Shown: positions 1 to 11,500 of the stretch, one piece after another
Layout: each line of letters starts with the position of its first letter
Position numbering within the stretch: the stretch's first letter is position 1
Assembly (NCBI GenBank): GCA_003427395.1
Contig: BFEA01000588.1
Span: 327,046 to 360,559, forward strand
DNA: 33,514 nt
Source of the DNA: Chara braunii
Taxonomy: Eukaryota > Streptophyta > Charophyceae > Charales > Characeae
Direction of reading: 5' to 3'
The notes under the pieces: model-generated
The model's input: only the letters and a program-made list of their open reading frames with translations
Databases searched by the model: none
Told to the model about the DNA's origin: nothing
Position numbers and translations under genes: made by a program

Positions 1-322
1 TCCCGTCGTCGGGGCCTCCTGCCGCGGTACATCTTTGCAGCGTCAAATGCCCTTCTAACAGCCACTTGGTGCCCAACCCTAGACTTTGAGTAACAGATTT
101 AGAAAGGACACACGAGGGGTCAATACCCGATAAGAAAAGAAATGTAAATGTGTATAGGGGGTTGGGATACCCATGAAATCTTTTGCCGCGTCGTGATGGA
201 TTATCTTTAGTTTGTCCCTCTCTCGCTCACCAACGCCCCGTCAATTTACGGATAGAACGGTGCCTTCCCGCGAGCCGTCAAAACACCGGCAGATACCCTT
301 GTAAGGATTTCTGCCCCGACAG
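1..322. other. Unique left flank, no gene seen
   Basis: About 320 bases of mixed-composition sequence without the 54-bp periodicity that begins near 323. I see no convincing reading frame, RNA gene or repeat in it. It ends in a run reading ctgccccgacagc, after which the minisatellite phase (gtgaaggtgcttgg) starts abruptly. It marks the left boundary of the array within this window. Confidence 0.6.
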
Positions 323-3300
323 CGTGAAGGTGCTTGGTTATGGTGGATAGGTGAAGGAGGTGGAGATGAAAAAAGGAGTCGAGGTAATTGACTATTTTGG
401 CTGCGTGAAGGAAGTGGAGATGGAAGAAGGTGTGAAGATACTTGGCTATGGTGGATTTGTCAAGGAGGTGGAGGTGGAGGTGGAAGATGGTGTGAAGGTA
501 CTTGGCTATAGTGGATGGGCAAAGGAGGTAGAGGTCGAAGAAGGTGTCAATTACTTGACTATGACATACGGGTGAAGAAGATGGAGCTGAAAGAAGGTGT
601 GAAGGTATCTGACTATGGTGTATGGATGCAGCAGGTGGTGGGGCAAGAAGGTGTGAAGGTACCTTGCTATGGTGGATGAGCGAAGAAGGTGTAGGTGGAA
701 GAATGTGTGAAGGTACTTGGCTACGGTGAAGGGGTGAAGGAGCTCGAGGTGGAGGAAGGTGCGAAGGTACTTGGCTATAGTGGATGGGTAAAGGAGGTAT
801 AGGTTGAAGAAAGTGCGAACGTACTTGGCTATGGTGGATGGGTGAAGGAGGTGGAGGTGGAAGAAACCGTGAAGGTGCTTGGTTATGGTGGATGGGTGAA
901 GGCGGTGGGGATGAAAGAAGGAGTGAAGGTACTTGGCCATTGTGGGTGGGTGAAGGAGGTGGAGGTGGAAGAAGGCGTGAAGGTACTTCATTATGGGGGA
1001 TGGGTGAACGAGGTGGAGGTGGAAGAAGGCGTGAAGATACTTCATTATGGGGGATGGGTGAACGAGGTGGAGGCGGAAGAAGGGGTGAAGGTACTTGTCT
1101 ATGGGGGATGACTGAACGAGGTGCAAGTGAAAGAAGGTCTGAAGGTTCTTGGCTATGGTGGATGGGTGAAGGAGGTGGAGGTGGAAGAAGGTGTGAAGGT
1201 ACTTGGATATGGTGAATGGGTGAAGGAGGTGGACATGGAAGAAGGTGTGAAGGTGCTAGGCTATGGGGGACAGGTGAAGGAGGTGGAGGTGAAAGGTGCG
1301 AAGATACTTGACTATGGTGGATGATTGAAGGAGGTGAAGGTGGAAGAAGGTGTGAAGGTATTTAACTATGGTGGATGAGTAAAGGAGGTGGAGGTGGAAG
1401 AAGGTTTGAAGGTACTTGGCTGTGGGGGATGGGTGACGGGTGTGGAGGTGGAAGGAATGAAGATACTTGGCTATGGTGAATGGGTGAAGGAGGTGAAGGT
1501 GAAAGAAGGTGTGAAGGTACGTGGTTAAAGTGGATGCGTGAAGGAGGTGGTGAGAGAAGAAGGTGTGAAGGTACTTGGCTATTAGGAATGGGTGAAGGGG
1601 GCGGAGGCGAAAGAAAGTGTGAAGGTATTGAGCTTTGACGGATGAGTGAAGGAGGTGAAGGTGGAAGAAGGGGTGAAGGTACTTGGCTATGGTGGATGGG
1701 TGAAGGAGGTGGTGGAAGAAAGTGTGAAGCTACTCGGTTATGGTGGATGGGTGAAAAAAAATGGAAGTGGAAGAAGACGCGAAGGTACTTGGTGTTGGCG
1801 AATGGGTGAAGGAGGTGTGAAGGTACTTGCCTATGTTGGATGTGTGAAGGAGGTGGAGGTGGAAGATTGCTTGAAGGTGCTTTGCTATGGGGGACGGGTG
1901 AAGAAGGTGGGGTTGGAAGGTATGAAGATACTTGGCTATGGTGGATGGGTGAAGGAGGCGAAGGTGGAAGAAGGTGTGAAGGTACTTGACTGTGGTGGAT
2001 ACGTGAAGGAGGTGGAAGTGGAAAAATATTTGAAGGTACTTCGCTATGTGGGATGACTGAAATGGGGTGGAGGCGAAAGAAAGTGTGAAGGTACTGAGCT
2101 CTGGCAGATGGGTGAAGGATGTGGACGTAAAAGAAGGTGTGAAGGTACTTGGCTATGGTGGATGGGTGAAGGACGTGGAGGTGGAAGAAGGTGTGAAGGT
2201 ACTTGACTATGGTGGATGCCTGAACGAGGTGGAAGTGGAACAACGTGCGAAGGTACTTGGCTATGGTGGATAGGTGAAGGAGGTGGATGTGAAAGAAGGT
2301 ATGAAGGTACTTGACTATGGCGGATTGGTGAAGAATGTAAAAGGGTGGAAGAAGGTGTTAAGGTACTTCACTTTGGAGGATGGGTGAAGGAGGGGGAATT
2401 GGAAGAGGGTGTGAAGGTACTTGACTATGGCGGATGGGTGAAGGAGGTGGAGGTGGAAGAAGGTGTGAAGGTATTTGGCTATGGTGGATGAGTGAAGGAG
2501 GTGAAGGTGGAAGAACGTGTGAAGGTGCTTGGCTATGAGGGACGGGTGAAGGAGGTAAAGGTGGAAGGTGTGAAGATACTTGGCTATGGTGGATGTGTGA
2601 AGCGACTTGGCTATTGTGGATGTGTGAAGGAGGTGGAGGTTGAAGAAGGTGTGAAGGTACTTGGTAATGGGGAATGAGTGAAGGGGTTGAAAGCGAGAGA
2701 AGGTGTGAAGGTACTTAGCTCTGGCGGATGGGTGAAGGTGGTGGAGATGGAAGAAGGTGAAGGTACTTGGCTATGGTGGATGGGTGAATGAGGTAGAGGT
2801 GGAAGAAGGTGGGAAGGTACTTGGCTATGGTGGATGGGTGAAGGAGGTGGAAATGGAAGAAGGTGCGAAGATACTTGGCAATGCTTGATGAATGAAGGGG
2901 GTGGAGGTGGAACAAGGTGTGAAGGTACTTTACTATGGACGATGGGTGAAGGAGGTGAAGGTGCAAGAAGGTGTGAAGGTAATTGGCTATGGCGGATGGG
3001 TGAAGGAGGTGTAGGTGGAACAAGGTGTGAAGGTACTTGGCGATGGTGGATGAGCGAAAGAGGTGGAGGTGGAAGAAGGTGTGAAGGTACTTGACTATGG
3101 CGGATGGGTGAAGGAGGTGGAGGTGGAAGAAGGTGCGAAGGTACTTGGCTATAGTGGATGAGTGAAGGAGGTGGAGGTGAAAGAAGGTGTGAAGCTACTT
3201 GGCTATAGTGGATGGGGGAAAGAGGTGGAAGTGGAAGAAGGTATGAAGGTACTTCGCTATGGTGAACGGGTGAAAGAGGTAGAGGTGGAAGAATGTGCAA

Positions 3301-4058
3301 AGGTAAATTGCTATGGTGAATGGGCAAAGGAGGTGAAGGTGGAAGAAGGTGTGAAGATACTTGACTAAGGAGGATGGGTGGAGTTGGAGACGAAAGAAGG
3401 TGTGAAGGTACTTGGTTATGGTGGATGGGTGAAGGTGGGGGTGGAAGAAGGTGTAAAGGTACTCAGCTATGGTGGATAGGCGAAGGAGGTGGATGGGCGA
3501 AAAAGGAGGACGTGGAAGAAGTTGTGGAGGTACTTGGCTTTGGTGGATGAGCGAGGGAGGTGGAGGTGGAAGAAGGTATGAAGGTACTTGGCTATGGTGA
3601 ATGGGCGAATGAGGTGAAGGTAGAAGAAGGTGTGAAGGTATTTGGTTACTGTGGATAGATTAATAAGCTGGGGGCGGCAGGTGTGAGGGTACTTGGCTAC
3701 GGTGGATGGAGGAAGGAGGTGGAGTTGGAGGAAGGGGCGAAAGTACTTGGCTATGATGGAGGTGGAGATGAAAGAAGGTGCGAAGGTACTTGGCTATGGT
3801 GAATTAGTGAAGTAGGTGGAGGTGGAAGAAGGCGTGAAGGCGCTTGGTTATGGTGGACAGGTGAAGGAGGTGGAGATGAAAAAAGAAGTGAAGGTAATTG
3901 ACTATTTTGGCTGGGTGAAGGAAACGGAGGTGGAAGAAGGTGTGAATATACTTGGGTATGGTGGATGGGTCAAGGAGGTGTGAAGGTGGTTGGCTATGGG
4001 GGATGGGTGGAGTTGGTGGAGGTAGAAGGTATCAAGATGCTTGGCTATGGTGGATGGG
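323..4058 (+). repeat. 54-bp minisatellite array, left block
   Basis: Head-to-tail 54-bp monomers. In one + frame a typical monomer reads the 18-residue unit VKEVEVEEGVKVLGYGGW. I counted one consensus-like monomer as 27 G, 13 A, 12 T and 2 C, so the + strand is strongly G-rich and purine-rich. Many monomers differ by point changes, and some lack one codon (51 bp) with 'gaagatac' in place of 'gaaggtac', for example near 2562. The block is cut at 4058 by a solo LTR and resumes in the same family after 5226. Because 54 is a multiple of three, frames stay open over long distances by chance of the repeat. I read it as non-coding satellite, although a decayed repetitive protein gene cannot be fully excluded. 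Confidence 0.95.
4054..4058. repeat. Target-site duplication, left copy (ATGGG)
   Basis: The five bases ATGGG immediately precede the TG start of the solo LTR and recur exactly at 5227-5231 after its CA end. ATGGG is part of the usual monomer text (ggtggATGGGtgaagg), so the insertion target was an ordinary monomer. A 5-bp duplication is the normal product of LTR-retrotransposon integrase. Confidence 0.85.
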
Positions 4059-4214
4059 TGTTGCATACTGTAAAGGTGCAGACCAGAACAAGAACCGACC
4101 TCTCTAACAAAGAACAAGATAGCGCAGCGGAAAACTTAGATACCAATGATCCGAACAATCAATATTGCAATGCAGCCCTGAACATACATCATCATCATTA
4201 TTCCATGGTGTGAA

Positions 4215-4252
4215 GGGGTCTGGCGCTTACACACGAAGAATGCGCCAGCCCC
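4215..4252. other. Hairpin within solo LTR
   Basis: GGGG-T-CTGGCGC at 4215-4226 pairs with GCGCCAGCCCC at 4242-4252: 11 base pairs with one bulged T and a loop of about 15 nt. It lies about 160 bp from the left LTR end. It could form in an LTR transcript, but its function is unknown. Confidence 0.6.
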
Positions 4253-4656
4253 AACCATACACAGACGAAGAAGAGGGGGGTTAGATGAAGAAGAGGGGAA
4301 GATGGGAATGTCGTCAACACCAAGTCTTCGGCACAGGCCCAAATAGTCCCTCGTCAAAATGTCTGAATCCCAATGTCGAGTTTGGATCCAATGTCGTCAA
4401 GTCTCAAGTCACAACTCTCTCTCTCTGTAGTAGTCCGCTGATACTGAGAAGTCAGGTGGTGACAGGGGAAGAAGAGATGGTGGACTTAAAAGAGGAAGAA
4501 GAAGAACTCTCTCTCTCTCTCTCCCTGTCCGGTACTAACCTGTGAAGTTGGCGCCTTGATGTAGGTACCTCGAAGATGGAGCTGGAGCTATGGCACCACA
4601 GGTAAGTCCCACCGGCCTTCGCCAGCCATCTCTCCCAACTCTACTACTACCACCTT

Positions 4657-4726
4657 CTAGCGCCCAGCGTTGAAGACTACTGCTATGGCTACTAGCGCCC
4701 AGCGCTGAAGACTACTGCTAGCGCTA
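4657..4726. repeat. 35-bp tandem duplication in solo LTR
   Basis: Two adjacent 35-bp copies (4657-4691 and 4692-4726) both start ctagcgcccagcg and continue tgaagactactgct, with few differences between them. A shorter echo, gaagactactcctg, follows near 4771. Small internal duplications like this are common in LTR U3 regions, where they may act as enhancer-like repeats. That role is inference only. Confidence 0.75.
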
Positions 4727-4943
4727 AGCTACTCCTGCAGCGCTCCTCCTGAGTGCTGCGGCCGAAATCCTGAAGACTACTCCTGCCTTCTGTCCAACTA
4801 CCTGCCCGTGAAGTGCATGGGAACTCCCTATGTACTACTCGGCCTGCCTCCTGACTGCAGGGTGAGGCAGTCAAGGAGGCTGCTCTTGCCAATGTCGAAG
4901 GGAGTCAGGGGCTGCCGCTGCAGCTCCTGCTTGAGGCTGTCGT

Positions 4944-4971
4944 GGGAACAGGCTAAAGATAGCCTGTTCCC
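4944..4971. other. Perfect 12-bp stem, 4-nt loop hairpin in LTR
   Basis: GGGAACAGGCTA at 4944-4955 is followed by aaga and then its exact reverse complement TAGCCTGTTCCC at 4960-4971. A perfect 12-bp stem closed by a tetraloop is unlikely by chance in 1.2 kb. It could be a structured element of the LTR RNA or a scar of a small inverted insertion. Confidence 0.75.
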
Positions 4972-5082
4972 GAAACCCTGGTTTTGTGCCTGAGTGTTAG
5001 GGTAGGTCGATCTTATGAGGGCCCGAAAGTGGCCCTCCGTTTCAGGCTGAAAAGCCTCAGGGCTGAAAAACCCTGTTTTAGG

Positions 5083-5120
5083 CTGAAAACGAAATAGGGC
5101 CTGCAGGCCCTCGTTTTCAG
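5083..5120. other. Compound palindrome in LTR
   Basis: The 14-bp perfect palindrome GGGCCTGCAGGCCC (5097-5110) sits between CTGAAAACGA (5083-5092) and its reverse complement TCGTTTTCAG (5111-5120). Only the 4-nt asymmetry 'aata' at 5093-5096 breaks it. The surrounding stretch from about 5040 to 5180 repeats 'aggctgaaaa' several times. The whole stretch looks like a self-complementary 3' portion of the LTR. Confidence 0.75.
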
Positions 5121-5226
5121 TTTTCAGGCTGAAAGGAAAGGGGCCTGTAAGCCCTTATTTCTAGGCTTTTAGGCTGAGAATGCGGGACGGGCCCTGCACG
5201 CCCGTGTGGCTACGCAGTATGCCACA

Positions 5227-5231
5227 ATGGG
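5227..5231. repeat. Target-site duplication, right copy (ATGGG)
   Basis: Exact copy of 4054-4058, directly after the LTR end ...GCCACA. It rejoins the monomer text 'atgggtgaaggagg', so excising 4059-5231 would restore a normal monomer. Confidence 0.85.
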
Positions 5232-5432
5232 TGAAGGAGGCGAATGTGCAAAATTGTGTGAAGGTATTTGGCTATGGTGGTTATGTGAAGGAGGTGGAGG
5301 TGGAAGAAGGTGTAAAGGTACTTGGCTATGGAGGATGGGTGAAGGGGGTGGAGGCGAGAGAAGGTGTGAAGGTACAGAGCTATGACAGATGGGTGAAGGA
5401 GGTGGAGGTGGAAGAAGGTATGAAGGTACTTG

Positions 5433-5581
5433 GCTATGGTGGATGGATGAAGGAGGCGGAGGTGAAAGAAGGTGTGAAGGTACTTGACTATGGCAGATGG
5501 GTGAAGNGCTATGGTGGATGGATGAAGGAGGCGGAGGTGAAAGAAGGTGTGAAGGTACTTGACTATGGCAGATGGGTGAAG
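5433..5581. other. One-base N gap with identical 74-bp flanks
   Basis: Position 5507 is N. The 74 bases before it (5433-5506) and the 74 after it (5508-5581) are identical, starting gctatggtggatggatgaag and ending cagatgggtgaag. Neighbouring monomers elsewhere in the array differ from each other at many sites, so a perfect match hugging an N is best read as two contigs whose overlap was not merged. The true sequence probably has one copy fewer here. Confidence 0.85.
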
Positions 5582-8500
5582 GAGGTGGAGGTGAAAGAAG
5601 GTGTGAAGGTAGTTGGCTATGGTGGATGAGTGAAGGAGGTGGAAGTGGAAGAAGGCGCGAAGGCACTTGGCTATAATGGATGGGTGAAGGAGGTGGAGGT
5701 GGAAAACGGTGTGAAGGTATTTGACTATGACGGATAGGTGAAGGGCGTGAAGTTGGACGAAGGTGTGAACGTAATTGGCTATGGTGGATGAGTGAAGAAG
5801 GTGGAGGTAAAAAAAGATGTGAAAGTACTTGAGTGAGGGTGAAGGAGGTGGAGGTGGAAGAAGGTTTGAAGGTACCGGGTTATGGTGGATGGACAAAAGA
5901 GATGGAAGTGGAACAAGGTGTGAAGGTACTTGGCTATGGTGGATTGGTGAGGGACGTGGAGGTGGAAGAAGGTGCAAAGGTACTTAGGTATGGTGAATGG
6001 ACGAAGGAGGTGAAGGTGGAAGACGGCGTGAAGGTACTTGACTAGTTGGCTATGGTGGATGGGTGAAGGGGGAGGTGGAAGAACGTTTGAAGGTACTCGG
6101 CTATGGTGGATAGGCGAAGCAGGTGGACGTGGAAGAAGTTGTAGAGATACTTCACTATGGTGGATGGGTGACGGAGGTGGAGGTGATAGAAGATGTGAAG
6201 GTATTTGGCTATGGTGGATGGGCGAAGGAGGTGGAGGTGGAAAAAGGTGTGAAGGTATTTGGCTATGGTGGATAGGTGAAGAAGGTGGAGGTCGAAGAAG
6301 GTGTGAAGGTGCTTGGTTATGGGGGAGGGGTGAAGGAGGTGGAGGTGGAAGGTGTAAAGATACTTGGTTGTGGTGGATGGCTGATGGAGGTGAAGGTGGA
6401 AGAAAGTGTGAAGGTACTTGACTCTGGTGAATGGGTGAAGAAGGTGGGACTGGAAGATTGTGTAAAGGTACTTGAATATGGCGGATGGGTGAAGGACGTG
6501 GAGGTGGAAAAAGGTGTGAACGCATTTGGCTATAGTAGATGAGTGAAGGAGGTGGAGGTGGAAGAAGTTATAAAGGTACTTGATTATGGCAGCCGAGTGG
6601 AGGAGGTGGAGGTGGAAGAAGGTTTGAATGTACTTGGTTATGGTGCATGGGTGAAAGAGATGGAAGTGGAACAAGGTTTAAAGGTACTTGGCTATGTGGA
6701 TGGGTGAAGGAGTTGGAGGTGGAAGAAGGTGCAAAGGTACTTAGCTATGGTGAATGGACGAAGGATGTGAAGTTGGAAGAAGGCGTGAACGTACTTGACT
6801 AGTTGGCTACGGTGGATGAGTGAAGGGGGAGGTGGAAGAAGGTGCGAAGGTACTTGGCTATGCTGGATAGGTGAAGAAGTTGGAGGTCGAAGAAGGTGTG
6901 AAGGTGCTTGGCTATGGGGGACAGGTGAAGGAGGTGGATGTGGAAGGTGTGAAGATACTTGGTTGTGGTGGATGGGTGAAGGAGGTGAAGCCGGAAGAAC
7001 GTGTGAAGGTACTTGACTATGGTGGATGGGTGAAGGAGGTGGAGGTGGAGGTGGAAGAAGGTTTTGAGGTACTTGACTATTGGGGATTGGTGAAGGGCGT
7101 GGAGGCGAAAGAAGGTGTGAAGGTACTGAGCTATGGCGGATGGGTGAAGGAGGAGGATGTGGAAGAAGGTGTGAAGGTACTTGACTATGGTGGATGGTTG
7201 AAGGAGGTAGAGATAGAAGAAAGTGTGAAGGTACTTGGTTATGGAGGATGGGTGAAGGAGCGGGAGGTGGAAGAAGGTGGGAAGACACTTGGCTTTGGTG
7301 GATTGGTGAAGGAGGTGGAGGTGGAAGAAGGTGTGAAAGGACTTGACTATGGCGGATGGGTGAAAGACGTGGAGGTGGAAGAAGGTGTGAAGTACTTGGA
7401 TGTAGTGGATGAGTGAAGGAGGTGGAGGTGGAAGAAGGTGTGAAGGTACTTACTATGGCGGGTGGCTGAAGGAGGTGAAGGTAGAAGGCGTGAAGGTACT
7501 TGGCTATGGTGGATGGACGAAAGAGGTGGAAGTGGAAAAGATTGTGAAGGTACTTGGCTATGGTGGATGGGTGAAGGAGGTGGGGTCGAAGAAGGTGCAA
7601 AGGTACTTAGCTATGGTGCATGGGCGAATGAGGTGAAGAATGAAGAAGGTATGAAGGTACTTGACTACTTGGCTATGGTGGATGGGTGAAGGTGGAGCTG
7701 GAAGAAGGTGTGAAGGTACTCGGCAATAGTGGATAGGCGAAGGAGGTGGACGTGAAAGAAGGTGTGAAGATACTTGGCTATGGTGGATGAGTGAAGGAGG
7801 TGGAGGTGATAGAAGGTATGAAGATACTTGGCTATGGTGGATAGGCGAAGGAAGTTAAGATGAAAAAAGGTGTGAAGTTACTTGGCTATGGTGGATATGT
7901 AAGGAAGGTGGAGGTGGAAGAAGGCGTGAAGGTGTTTAGCGATGGGGGACCAGTGAAGGAGCTGGAGGTGGAAGCTGTGAAGATACTTGGTTGTGGTGGA
8001 TGGGTGAAGGAGGTGAAGGTGGGCGAAGTTGTGAAGGTACTTGACTTTACTGAATGGGCGAAGGAGGTGGATAGACGAAGAAGGCGGATGTGAATGAAGT
8101 TATCGATGTACTTCGCTATGGTGGATGGGTGAAGGAGGTGGAGGTGATAGAAGGTGTGAAGGTACTTGGCTATGGTAGATGGGTGAAAAAGTTGGAGGTA
8201 GAAGAAGGTGTGAAGGTACTTGGCTATGGTGGATAGGTAAAGAAGGTGGAGGTCGAAGAAGGTGTGAAGGTGCTTGGCTATGGGGGACGGGTGAAGGAGG
8301 TGGAGGTGGAAGGTGTGAAGATACTTGGGTGTGGTGGATGGGTGAAAGAGGTGAACGTGCAAGAAGGTGTGAAGGTACTTAACTATGGTGAATGGGTGAA
8401 GGAGGTGAAGGTGGACGAAGGTTTGAAGGTACTTGGCTATGGGGAATGGTGAGGGCGGTGGAGGCGAAAGAAGGTGTGAAGGTCCTGAGATATGGCGGAT

Positions 8501-11500
8501 GGGTGAAGAAGGTGAGATGAAAAAAGTTGTGAAGGTATTTGCTTATGGTGGATGAGTGGAGGAGGTGGAGGTGGAAGAAGATGTGAAGGTTCTTGGCAAT
8601 GGTGGATGGGCGAAAGAGGTGAAAGTGGAAGAAGGTGTGAAGGTATCTGGCAAAAGTGGATGGGTGAAGGAGATGTAGGCGGAAGAAGGTGCAAAGGTAC
8701 TTAGCTATGGTGAATGGTCGAAGGAGGTGTAGGTGGAAGAAGGTGTGAAGGTACTTGACTATGGTGGATGGTTGAAGAAAGTGGAGGTAGAAGAAGGTGT
8801 CAAGGTACTCGGCTATAGTGGATAGGCGAAGGAGGTGGGTGGGCGAAGGAGGTGGACGTGCAAGAAGGTGCAGAGGTACTTGGCTATGATCGATGGGTGA
8901 AGGAGGTGGAGGTAATGGAAGGTGTGAAGGTACTCGGTTGTGGTGGATGAGCGAAGAAGGTGGAGGTAGAAGAAGGCGTCAAGGTACTTGGCTATGATGG
9001 ATAGGTAAACAAGGTGGAGGTGGAAGAAGGTGTGAAGGTGTTTGGCTATGGGGGACGGGTGAAGGAGGTGGAGGTGGCAGGTGTGAAGATACTTGACTGT
9101 GGTGGATGAGTGAAGGAGGTGAAAATGGAAGACGGTGTGAAGATACTTGACTATGGTGGATGGGTGAAGGAGGCTGAGGTGGAAGAAGGTTTGAAGGTAC
9201 TTGGCTATGAGGGATGGGTGAAGGGGGTGTAGGCGAAAGAAGCTGTGAAGGTACTGAGCTATAGTGGATGGGTGAATGAAGTGCAGGCGGAAGAAGGTGT
9301 GAAGGAACTTGGCTATGGTGGATGGGTGAAGGAGATGGAGGTGAAAGGTATGAAGGTACTTTGCTATGGTGGATGGGTGAGGGAGGTGGAAGTGGAAGAA
9401 GGTGTGACGACACTTTTATATGGTGGATGGGTGAAGGAGGTGGATGTGCAAGAAGTTGTGAAGGTACTTTACTATGTCGAATGAGTGAAGAACGTCGAGT
9501 TGAAAGAAGGTGTGGAGGTACTTGGCTATGGTGGATGACTGAAGGATTGGAGGTGGAAAAAGATGTGAATGTACTTGACTATTGTGCATTAGTGAAGGAG
9601 GTGGAGGTGGAAAAAGGTGTGAATGTACGTAACTATGGCGGATGGGTGAAGGAGGTGGATGTGGAAGAAGATGTGAAGGTACTTGGCTATGGTGGATAGA
9701 CGAAAGAGGTGGAAGTGGAAAAAGGTTGAAGGTATCTGGCTACAGTGGATGGGTGAAGGAGCTGTAGGTGGAAGACGGTGCAAAGGTACTTAGCTATGGG
9801 CGAAGGAGGTGAAGGTGGAAGAAGGTGAAGGTGGAAGAAGGTGTGAAGGTACTTGATTGTGCCGGATGGGTGAAGACGGTGGAGGTAGAAGCACGTGTGA
9901 AGGTACTTGGCTATGGTGGACAGGTGAAGGTGGAGGTGGAAGAAGGTGTGAAGGTACTCGGCTATGAAGGATAGGTAAACAAGGTGAAGGTGGAAGAGGG
10001 TGTGAAGGTACTTCGCTATAATGGATAGGTAAAGAAGGTGTAGGTAGAAGAAGGTGTTAAGTTGTTTGGCTATGAGGGACGGGTGAAGGAGGTGGAGGTG
10101 GAAGGTGTGAAAATACTTGGCTGTCGTGGATGGGTGAAGGAGATGAAGGTGAAATAAGGTGTGAAGTTACTTGACTATGGTGGATGGGTCAAGGAGATGG
10201 AAGTCGAAAATGGTTTGAAGGTACTTAGCAATGGTTGATGGATGAAGGGGGTGGAGGCGAAAAAAGGTATGAAGGTACTTAGCTATGATGGATACGTGAA
10301 AGAAGTAGAAGTCGAAGAAGGTGTGAAGGTAGTTCGCTATGGTGGATGGATGAAGGAGGTGGAGGTGGAAGAAGATATCAAGGTACTCGGCTATGGTGGA
10401 GAAGTAAAGAAGGTGGAGGTGGGAGAAGATTTGAAGGTGATTGGCTACGGGGGATGGCTGGAGGAGGTGAAGGTGGATGGTGTGAAGATACTTGGGTGTG
10501 GTGGATGGGTGAACAAGGTGAAGGTGGAAGAAGGTGTGAGGGTACTTGACTATGGTGGATGGGTGAAGGAGGCTAAGGTGGAAAAAGATTTGAAGGTACT
10601 TCGTTGTGGGGGACGGGTTAAAGGGGTGGAGGCAAAAGAAGGTGTGAGGGTACTGAGCTATAGTGGATGGGTGAGGGAGGTGGAAGCTGAAGAAGGTGCA
10701 AAGGCACGAGACTATGCTGGATGGGTGAAGGAGGTGGAGGTGGAAGAAGGTGTGAAGGTACTTGACTATGGCGAATGGGTGAAGGACGTCGAGTTGAAAG
10801 AAGGTGTGGAGGTACTTGGCTATGTTGGATAACTAAAGGAAGTGGAGGTGGAAAAAAATGTGAATGTAATTGACTATTGTGGATGAGTGATGGAGGTGGA
10901 GGTGAAAAAAGGTGTGAATGTACGTGACTATGGCGGATGGGTGAAGGAGGTGGAGGTGGAAGAAAATGTGAAGATACTTGGCTATGGTGGATGAGTGAAA
11001 GGGGGGGAAGTGAAAGAAGGTGTGAAGGTATCTAGCTACAGTGGATGGGTGAAGGAGGTTTAGGTGGACGAAGGTGCAAAGGTACTTAGCTGTGGTGAAT
11101 GGGCAAAGAAGGTGAAGGTGGGAGAAGGTGTAAAGGTTCTTGATTGCGTCGGATGGGTGAAGGAGGTGGAGGTGGAAGCAGGTGTGATGGTACTTGGCTA
11201 TGGTGGATGAGTGAAGGTGAAAGTTGAAAAAGGTGTGAAGGTACTCGACTATGGTGGATGGGCGAAGGATTTGGACGTGGAAGAAGGTGTGCAGGTACTT
11301 GGCTATGGTGGATGGGCGAAGAAGGTGGAGGTGGAAGAAGGAGGGAAGGTACTCGGCTATTATGGATAGGTAAACAAGGTGGAGGTGGAAAGGGTGTGAA
11401 GGTACTTCGCTATGGTGGATAGGTAATCAAGGTGAAGGTGGAAGAAGGTGTTGGGTGCTTGGCTATGGGGGACGAGTGAAGGAGGTGGAGATGGAAGGTG

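Larger units (their letters stand above)
4059..5226. mobile_element. Solo LTR inserted in the minisatellite
   Basis: This 1168-bp non-repetitive block begins TGTTGCATACTG and ends CAGTATGCCACA. The two ends are inverted repeats matching at 11 of 12 positions and they obey the TG...CA rule of LTRs. A perfect 5-bp duplication ATGGG lies on each side, and minisatellite continues immediately outside. There are no gag or pol sequences inside, so this is a solo LTR, the usual product of recombination between the two LTRs of one element. Contents include CT-rich runs (about 4507-4523), a 35-bp tandem duplication and several strong hairpins. Short open frames inside (for example 4285-4545) show no recognisable protein. 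I saw no copy of its ends elsewhere in the window, so I cannot link it to the gypsy element at 18903-25320. Strand is unresolved because the ends are symmetric. Confidence 0.88.

Noticed and set aside
4285-4545. 86-codon plus-strand frame inside the solo LTR
   Set aside because: Short, ends in a CT microsatellite, and lies in an LTR, where coding is not expected.
4059-5226. DNA transposon or MITE in place of a solo LTR
   Set aside because: The ends obey TG...CA with a short inverted repeat and a 5-bp duplication. There is no long terminal inverted repeat and no transposase, and 5-bp duplication with TG/CA ends fits an LTR better.
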